From: JACVRW01 sp963850205
GTDB lineage: Bacteria > Actinomycetota > Thermoleophilia > Solirubrobacterales > Thermoleophilaceae
DNA: 64,000 bases
Direction: 5' to 3'
NCBI GenBank assembly: GCA_963850205.1
Contig: CAWKKJ010000017.1
Span: forward strand, 496,001-560,000
A model generated the notes under the pieces. That model made no database searches, was not told the origin of the DNA, and saw only the letters and a list, made by a program, of their open reading frames with translations. Made by a program: the position numbers and the translations under genes. Of this stretch, positions 59,038-64,000 are shown in pieces (position 1 is the first letter of the stretch; each line of letters opens with the position of its first letter).

Positions 59038-60258
59038 ATGCCTGACAACAGAGGCGTCGCCTACATGGGCACCGGCAAGGTCGAGGTCCAGAACATCGAC
59101 TTCCCGGGCTTCGAGCTCAAGGACGGCCCCGGCGTCAATCCGGACAACGTCGGACGGCAACTGCCCCACGCGGCGATCCTGAAGATCGTCTCGACCAATA
59201 TCTGCGGCTCCGACCAGCACATGGTCCGCGGCCGGACGACGGCTCCCGAGGGCCTGATCCTCGGGCACGAGATCACCGGCGAGGTGATCGAGACCGGTCC
59301 CGGCGTCGAGTTCATCCAGGAAGGCGATCTCTGCTCGGTGCCGTTCAACATCGCCTGCGGGCGCTGCCGGATGTGCAAGACGCAGAACACCGGCGTGTGC
59401 CTGAACGTCAACCCCGATCGTCCCGGCTCGGCGTACGGCTACGTCGACATGGGCGGCTGGGTAGGCGGTCAGGCCGAATACGTCGCCGTGCCCTACGCCG
59501 ACTGGAACCTGCTCAAGTTCCCCGACAAGGATCAGGCCATGGAGAAGATCCTCGACCTGACCATGCTGTCGGACATCTTCCCGACCGGGTTCCACGGCGC
59601 CTACACCGCGGGCGTCGGGCCGGGCTCCACCGTCTACGTCGCCGGCGCGGGCCCCGTCGGACTGGCGGCGGCTCACTCGGCCCAGCTGCTGGGCGCGGCG
59701 GTGGTGATTGTCGGCGACCTCATTCCCGAGCGGCTCGAGCAGGCCAGGAGCTTCGGCTGCGAGACGATCGACGTCTCCAAGGGCGACCCCAAGGACCAGA
59801 TCGAGCAGCTCCTCGGCGTGCCCGAGGTCGACGCCGCGGTCGACGCCGTCGGCTTCGAGGCCCGAGGCCATGGCGCGGACGCCGACCACGAGGCCCCGGC
59901 CACCGTTCTGAACTCGATCATGGACGTGACCAGAGTGGCGGGCAAGCTCGGCATCCCCGGCCTTTACGTGACGGGCGACCCGGGGGGCATCGACGAGGCG
60001 GCCAAGGTGGGCTCGCTCTCGATCAGCATCGGCCTCGGCTGGGCGAAGTCGCACAGCTTCACGACCGGCCAGTGCCCGGTGATGAAGTATCACCACGGCC
60101 TGATGCAGATGATCCTCAGCGACCGGGCGCAGATCGCCAAGGCGGTCAACGCCACCGTGATCACCCTCGACGAGGCCCAGCAGGGCTACGAGGACTTCGA
60201 CAAGGGTGCGGCCAAGAAGTACGTCTTCGACCCGCACGGGTTGGTCAAGGCGGCCTGA
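59038..60258 (+). CDS. fdhA: Zinc-dependent alcohol dehydrogenase, glutathione-independent formaldehyde dehydrogenase type
   Basis: 406 aa medium-chain dehydrogenase. Catalytic zinc segment TNICGSDQHMVRGR, GHEITGEVIE, structural zinc loop ACGRCRMCKTQNTGVC, Rossmann loop VAGAGPVGLAAA and an inserted loop before the C-terminus typical of Pseudomonas-type formaldehyde dehydrogenase/dismutase. The enzyme would oxidise formaldehyde to formate with bound NAD+. The ribosome-binding site AAGAGGAGA lies just upstream of the ATG. Single-gene unit ending in a strong hairpin. Confidence 0.9.
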   Translation: MPDNRGVAYMGTGKVEVQNIDFPGFELKDGPGVNPDNVGRQLPHAAILKIVSTNICGSDQHMVRGRTTAPEGLILGHEITGEVIETGPGVEFIQEGDLCSVPFNIACGRCRMCKTQNTGVCLNVNPDRPGSAYGYVDMGGWVGGQAEYVAVPYADWNLLKFPDKDQAMEKILDLTMLSDIFPTGFHGAYTAGVGPGSTVYVAGAGPVGLAAAHSAQLLGAAVVIVGDLIPERLEQARSFGCETIDVSKGDPKDQIEQLLGVPEVDAAVDAVGFEARGHGADADHEAPATVLNSIMDVTRVAGKLGIPGLYVTGDPGGIDEAAKVGSLSISIGLGWAKSHSFTTGQCPVMKYHHGLMQMILSDRAQIAKAVNATVITLDEAQQGYEDFDKGAAKKYVFDPHGLVKAA

Positions 60259-60283
60259 CGAGCCCCACAGGCGGACGGTTTGC

Positions 60284-60307
60284 GAGGGCGGCCCGCGGGC
60301 CGCCCTC
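60284..60307. terminator. GC hairpin between convergent genes
   Basis: Perfect 10-bp stem GAGGGCGGCC / GGCCGCCCTC around CGCG, 26 bp after the dehydrogenase stop and 24 bp from the end of the convergent gene. No long T-tract. Probably a bidirectional terminator. Confidence 0.7.
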
Positions 60308-60330
60308 GGCCGTTCTCCGGCCGGCCGCCG

Positions 60331-61227
60331 CTACCTCCCCGCCGCCACCCGCCGGCGCCTCTCGGCCTCCTCGGGCGACTCCGCTCCCGGCGACGGGATG
60401 TCGATCTCGCTCACCGGAACCACCACGATGTCGTAGACCTTCCACTCGAGCGATAGCAGGTGCGCCTGCAGCTCCCCGAGCCGCTTGACCAGGCCGTCGG
60501 TGGTGCGCGGGACCACCAGCACCTCGCCCGTGAACACGTGACCCTCCTCGCGCAGTCGCACCGCCCCCTCCTCGATCCAGTCCTGCTTGGTGAGCTCGAC
60601 GTTCATGCGCTGCACGATCGGATGGAACTCGCGGGCGTCGTGACGTCGCGGCCGGGCGTCCATCAGGTCGTGCACCGCGGCTCGCACGTTCTTCCAGCCG
60701 TCATGCACGATGTCGACCGAGATGAAGATCGCCGCCACCGCCACGCCCTCGAGATCGTCGGGGGCCGAGCCGCCGGGAGGTAGTCCCACCACGGTGCTCG
60801 TGACCGCGTAGGGGCGGGTAAGGGCGACGTCCTTCTTCCAGCGGGACTTCTTGGTCAACCCCGCGGCCAGGAGGTCGAGCGAGCCCTCCTTTATCGCGTC
60901 GACAAGCTCCTCCTCCGATCCCTGGACCCATTCGATGCGTGCGTCGAGTCCGCTCGCGAAGCGCCGGATGAGCTTCACCTCCACGCCGCCGCTCGGCTCG
61001 GACGCGCCCGGCTCGAAGACCACCCACGGGTCGCTCTCGCTCACCCCGACCCGCACGGTGCCGCCCTCCACCCGGTCAAGGGTTCCGTCGGTGTCCGGCG
61101 GGAACTGGCAGCCGCAGCAGAGCGGGAGCACCAGGCTCATGACGATCAGCGCCGGAAATCGCACCAGCGTCGGCGTACCCGCCGGACTCACCGCTATGCG
61201 AGAGCATCCGGACGCGCGAAGCTTCAC
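60331..61227 (-). CDS. Chimeric protein: N-terminal part of a family 3 solute-binding protein fused to a CDF cation transporter C-terminus
   Basis: 298 aa. The N-terminal hydrophobic segment (about 22-40) ends in a Cys-rich lipobox-like site. Residues 55-160 match the first lobe of a polar-amino-acid-type binding protein (VRVGVSESDPWVVFEP, VEVKLIRRFASGLDARIEW, LDLLAAGLTKKSRWKK, LTRPYAV). Near residue 163 (about 60740) this stops and the rest (AIFISVDIVHDGWKNV, DLMDARPRR, REEGHVFTGEV, WKVYDIVVVPV) resembles the last membrane segment and cytoplasmic domain of a cation diffusion facilitator. The second binding lobe and the CDF channel helices are missing. In some genomes these two genes are neighbours, so an in-frame deletion is likely. 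Probably non-functional. Confidence 0.7.
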   Translation of the reverse strand: MKLRASGCSRIAVSPAGTPTLVRFPALIVMSLVLPLCCGCQFPPDTDGTLDRVEGGTVRVGVSESDPWVVFEPGASEPSGGVEVKLIRRFASGLDARIEWVQGSEEELVDAIKEGSLDLLAAGLTKKSRWKKDVALTRPYAVTSTVVGLPPGGSAPDDLEGVAVAAIFISVDIVHDGWKNVRAAVHDLMDARPRRHDAREFHPIVQRMNVELTKQDWIEEGAVRLREEGHVFTGEVLVVPRTTDGLVKRLGELQAHLLSLEWKVYDIVVVPVSEIDIPSPGAESPEEAERRRRVAAGR

Positions 61228-61262
61228 AATCTGCGCGTGCGCTCGAGCGAAAGGGAGAGACC

Positions 61263-62924
61263 GTGCCGGTGACAGAGCAAGCGGCGAGCGTTGCGGGCCG
61301 CGCGGCCCACTTGGCCGGCAGCGTCAAGGTGCTCGTGGATGCGGGCGTCGTCGCTCCGATCCGGCCCGATCGGCTGTGGGGCGTGCTCCGCACGCTTCAG
61401 CAGTGGGGGCGCAGCCCGGCGGCCGGGGCGATCTCGCTCGCCGCCCGCTACCCCCACGAGCCGATGATCGTCGACGACATGGGGACGCTCAGCTACGCCG
61501 ACGTGCACCGCCGGACCAACGCGCTCGCGCACGCTCTCGCCGACGCGGGCATTGTCGAGGGCGATGGCGTGGCGATCATGTGCCGGAACCACCGCGGCTT
61601 CATCGAGGCCACGGTGGCGGTCTCGAAGCTCGGCGCCGACGCGCTCTATCTGAACACCGCCTTCGCAGGGCCCCAGCTCACCGAGGTGGTGCAACGCGAG
61701 AAGCCACGGGCGATCGTCTACGACGAGGAGTTTGCCGGCCTGCTCGCAGACGCCGGCCACAGGCGCAAGCGCTTCGTGGCCTGGCAGGAATCCGAATCCT
61801 GCGACGACCCGACGCTCGAGGAGCTCATCCGGGCCGGCGACCCCGACGACGTGGTGCCGCCGGCTCGAGAGGGCCGGGCCGTGATCCTGACCTCGGGCAC
61901 CACCGGCTCGCCGAAGGGGGCGTCGCGCGGCAACCCGCAGTCGCTCGAGCCCGCGGTCTCGCTGTTGTCGAAGATCCCGCTGCGCACCCGGGAGGTCACC
62001 CACATCGCGGCGCCGCTGTTTCACTCCTGGGGCTTCGCGCACTACACGCTGGGGATGATCCTGGGCACCACCTACGTGCTGCGGCGCAAGTTCCAGCCCG
62101 AGGCGTGCCTGGCGACGGTGGCGCGCTACCGCTGCGACGCCCTGGCGGTGGTGCCGGTGATGATGCAGCGCATCCTCGAGCTGCCCGAGGAGACGCGGGC
62201 GAAGTACGACGTGTCGTCCCTGCGGGTGGTGGCCGCCAGCGGCTCGGCGCTGCCGGGCGACCTGGCGCTCACCTGGATGAACGCCTTCGGAGACAACCTC
62301 TACAACCTCTACGGCTCCACCGAGGTGGCCTGGGCGTCGATCGCGACACCCCAGGACATGCGGGCCGCGCCGGGCACCGCGGGCCGGCCCCCGCGGGGGA
62401 CCGTGGTCCGTCTCTTCGACGAGCAGGGCGTCGAGGTCCCGCCCGGCGCCACCGGCAGGATCTTCGTGGGCAACGAGATGCTCTTCGAGGGCTACACGGG
62501 CGGAGGCTCCAAGGACGTCATCGGCGAGCTGATGGCCACCGGCGACGTCGGTCGCTTCGACGAGGCGGGTCGCCTGTTCGTGGAGGGCCGAGACGACGAG
62601 ATGATCGTGTCCGGGGGAGAGAACGTGTTCCCGAAGGAGATCGAGGACACGCTGGCGCGCCACGACGCGGTGGCGGACGTGGCCGCCGTGGGGGTGCCCG
62701 ACCCGGAGTTCGGCCAGCGGCTGCGCGCCTTCGTGGTCCTCGAGCAGGGCAAGCACGCCGAGGAAGAGGACCTCAAGGCGCACGTGAAGTCGAACCTCGC
62801 CCGCTACAAGGTGCCGCGCGAGATCATCTTCCTGGACGAGCTGCCCCGCAACGCGACGGGCAAGGTACTCAAGCGCGAGCTCAAGGAACTCGAGCCGGGA
62901 GTGGCGGAGTCGGGGCAGCAGTGA
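61263..62924 (+). CDS. AMP-dependent acyl-CoA synthetase/ligase
   Basis: 553 aa adenylate-forming ligase (fatty acid or aromatic acid CoA ligase, FadD type). P-loop TSGTTGSPKG, A5 segment NLYGSTEVAWAS, A7 TGDVGRFDEAGRLFVEGR (key residues) and A10 catalytic Lys in PRNATGKVLKREL. The region after the P-loop, APLFHSWGFAH, is typical of long-chain acid ligases. The 60 N-terminal residues before the core include a hydrophobic helix, as in several actinobacterial FadD proteins. GTG start; divergent from the chimeric gene with 35 bp between. Confidence 0.9.
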   Translation: MPVTEQAASVAGRAAHLAGSVKVLVDAGVVAPIRPDRLWGVLRTLQQWGRSPAAGAISLAARYPHEPMIVDDMGTLSYADVHRRTNALAHALADAGIVEGDGVAIMCRNHRGFIEATVAVSKLGADALYLNTAFAGPQLTEVVQREKPRAIVYDEEFAGLLADAGHRRKRFVAWQESESCDDPTLEELIRAGDPDDVVPPAREGRAVILTSGTTGSPKGASRGNPQSLEPAVSLLSKIPLRTREVTHIAAPLFHSWGFAHYTLGMILGTTYVLRRKFQPEACLATVARYRCDALAVVPVMMQRILELPEETRAKYDVSSLRVVAASGSALPGDLALTWMNAFGDNLYNLYGSTEVAWASIATPQDMRAAPGTAGRPPRGTVVRLFDEQGVEVPPGATGRIFVGNEMLFEGYTGGGSKDVIGELMATGDVGRFDEAGRLFVEGRDDEMIVSGGENVFPKEIEDTLARHDAVADVAAVGVPDPEFGQRLRAFVVLEQGKHAEEEDLKAHVKSNLARYKVPREIIFLDELPRNATGKVLKRELKELEPGVAESGQQ

Positions 62925-62983
62925 GTACGCCGCCTGCCTGCGGGGTAAGGGGCGGGCACACCCCGAGGTAGGCAGGAGGGCAT

Positions 62984-63487
62984 ATGAGTACCGGACTGAT
63001 CATCGCGATCGTGGTCGTGGTTCTGATCGTGCTCGTGCTGGTGGCCCTGATGAGCAGGCGCGGCCAGCAGCGACGGCACGAGGAGCGGCGGCACGAGGCG
63101 CGGGAGATTCGCCAGGAGGCGGACGTGCACGGAGCGCGGGCCGATCGCGTCTCCGCCGAGGCCGACGAGCGTGCCGCTCGGGCCCGCCAGGAGGAGGCTT
63201 CCGCCCGCGAGCAGGCCGCCCAGGCGGAGACCCACCATCGCGAGGCCGAGGCCCGGCGGGCCGAGGCGCATGACCTCGACCCCGACACGAAGGGCGAGTA
63301 CGAGGAGCGGCCGCTCGGTCAGGACCGCGAGGGCGAGGCCCGGCGGGTGGATCCGGATCGCGGCGACGCGCGTGGCGACTACACGGAGGACGAGTACGCC
63401 GAGCGCCGGACGGTACGCGAGGGCGATCCGGACGATCCGGACGTGGTGCGCGAGGAAGAGGTCCGCGAGCGGCGCCCCGACGCCTGA
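62984..63487 (+). CDS. Membrane-anchored coiled-coil protein
   Basis: 167 aa. A short N-terminus is followed by one membrane helix (LIIAIVVVVLIVLVLVALM, residues 5-23). Then comes a long charged Ala/Glu/Arg-rich coiled coil (about 25-100) and an acidic, Asp/Arg/Glu-rich C-terminal tail with little structure. The ribosome-binding site GGCAGGAGG precedes the ATG. Similar proteins are often annotated as DUF-containing or phage-shock-like in actinobacteria; function unknown. A strong terminator follows. Confidence 0.75.
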   Translation: MSTGLIIAIVVVVLIVLVLVALMSRRGQQRRHEERRHEAREIRQEADVHGARADRVSAEADERAARARQEEASAREQAAQAETHHREAEARRAEAHDLDPDTKGEYEERPLGQDREGEARRVDPDRGDARGDYTEDEYAERRTVREGDPDDPDVVREEEVRERRPDA

Positions 63488-63542
63488 CCGGCAGGTCTCA
63501 GCAACTTCGAGCGGCGTCTCTGGGAGGCTGCGCCGCTCGGTC

Positions 63543-63577
63543 GGCCCGCCCGGCCCTCGAGCCGGGCGGGCCTCTTT
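63543..63577 (+). terminator. Intrinsic terminator
   Basis: Perfect 12-bp stem GGCCCGCCCGGC / GCCGGGCGGGCC with a 6-nt loop, followed by TCTTT. It ends the coiled-coil membrane protein transcript and separates it from the convergent Rpf-like gene. Confidence 0.85.
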
Positions 63578-63599
63578 CCGTCAGCCTTGTGTCAGCGGC

Positions 63600-64000
63600 T
63601 CAGCCGCAGACGGGCCAGTGCCCGGCGCCGTGACGGCTGAGCAGCAGCCAGGCACGCCAGGTCTGCTCCGATCGCGGCGCGGCGGCCGGGTCGCCCGTGC
63701 CGCCCACGACGCCCCAGGTCGAGAACGAGAACTGGTAGAGGCCGCGGTAGGCGCCGCCGCCACCGATCGCCCTCGGGTTGTCATGGGACTCGCAGGCGGC
63801 GATGCTCCGCAGGTGGCTCCTGCCCGAGGCCGGGATCCGGTCGAGCTTGAGCCTGAAGCGGGCCTCGCGGCCCTCGGGGCTACGCAGCCAGCGGGCGAAA
63901 CGCCGCTGCATGCGGTGAATTGAGCTCCGCAGCTCCGGCCCGCTGGGCGCGGCGTCCGTGCTCCGGGCGGCGGACACCAGGTCGCGGCCGTGCCAGACGC
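63600..64000 (-). CDS. Transglycosylase-like / Rpf-like cell wall protein, 5' end possibly beyond the window
   Basis: The C-terminal region contains LRSIAACESHDNPRAIGGGG and YRGLYQFSFSTWGVVGGTGDP, the conserved Glu-centred (E in CES) and YRGLYQF-W motifs of transglycosylase-like/resuscitation-promoting-factor domains, which cleave peptidoglycan. The Cys near the end pairs plausibly with the CES Cys. The frame stays open to the window edge; a GTG at 63977 would give 125 residues, but upstream sequence (WHGRDL) looks coding. No signal peptide is visible, so the true start is probably outside the window. Confidence 0.8.
   Translation of the reverse strand, partial: VWHGRDLVSAARSTDAAPSGPELRSSIHRMQRRFARWLRSPEGREARFRLKLDRIPASGRSHLRSIAACESHDNPRAIGGGGAYRGLYQFSFSTWGVVGGTGDPAAAPRSEQTWRAWLLLSRHGAGHWPVCG

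Noticed and set aside
1..64000. tRNA, rRNA, insertion sequences, riboswitches and replication origins
   Set aside because: I looked for cloverleaf/TTC-type tRNA signals, transposase motifs and conserved riboswitch cores and saw none that I could support.

Overview
The window is very GC-rich and gene-dense, with many GTG starts, many 4-bp stop/start overlaps (ATGA, GTGA) and strong G/C bias at third codon positions. Together with a DasR/dre-like aminosugar regulon, an actinobacterial-style hut cluster, a wax ester synthase/DGAT, an Rpf-like domain and several CUT2 sugar transporters, this points to a soil actinomycete, probably Thermoleophilia (Solirubrobacterales). That placement is an inference; no rRNA or tRNA gene was seen.

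Layout. (1) 1-14730 is a divergent imidazole/amino-acid catabolic locus. Leftward from 7892: cytochrome P450, ornithine cyclodeaminase-family protein, a histidine ammonia-lyase homologue lacking the MIO-forming serine, and a dipeptide-type ABC importer (binding protein, two permeases, ATPase cut by the window edge). Rightward from 7941: hutH, hutU, hutI, an M20 amidohydrolase and hutF. (2) 14792-17543 is a two-component set: receiver-only regulator, NarX-type kinase, NarL-type regulator. (3) 17533-24316: methyltransferase, S9 peptidase, a MacB-like ABC pair, SnoaL-like and glyoxalase-like proteins. (4) 24581-29046: MeaB-type GTPase, CHAD protein and two MFS transporters. (5) 29071-34758 is an aminosugar (GlcNAc/ManNAc) regulon bounded by two dre-like operators: orphan sugar-binding lipoprotein, BadF-type kinase, NanE, GntR regulator, SIS-domain deaminase/isomerase and NagA. 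(6) 34850-46867: GT-C-like membrane protein, GAF/HD-GYP protein, GNAT, acyl-CoA dehydrogenase, an ImmA/IrrE - HTH - ECF sigma module, EamA transporter, SDR, NYN-domain protein, MmgE/PrpD protein and WS/DGAT. (7) 46713-51663: a broken AlkA-like glycosylase, a second P450, a secreted Gly/Phe-rich protein and an alpha/beta hydrolase. (8) 51737-57379 is a ROK-regulated CUT2 sugar transporter with a Gfo/Idh/MocA oxidoreductase. (9) 57380-57963 is a repeat-rich gene-free stretch. (10) 57964-64000: TadE-like small-protein cluster, formaldehyde dehydrogenase-type ADH, a chimeric binding-protein/CDF gene, acyl-CoA ligase, a coiled-coil membrane protein and an Rpf-like protein at the edge.

How the genes fit together. 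The hut genes make a full histidine-to-glutamate route, with the M20 enzyme probably replacing HutG. The opposite operon may import and pre-process another imidazole substrate; the MIO-less lyase recalls ergothionase, which eliminates trimethylamine without MIO. In the aminosugar regulon, kinase, NagA and the SIS enzyme would convert GlcNAc to fructose-6-P. Its orphan binding protein may share the ATPase and permease of the second CUT2 system.

Several genes carry small lesions. hutU, the M20 gene and the ROK gene each become full length when exactly one base is removed. The AlkA-like gene has a frame-changing internal deletion. The 60331-61227 gene is an apparent in-frame fusion of two truncated genes. 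These may be real decay or assembly/sequencing errors; the sequence alone cannot decide.
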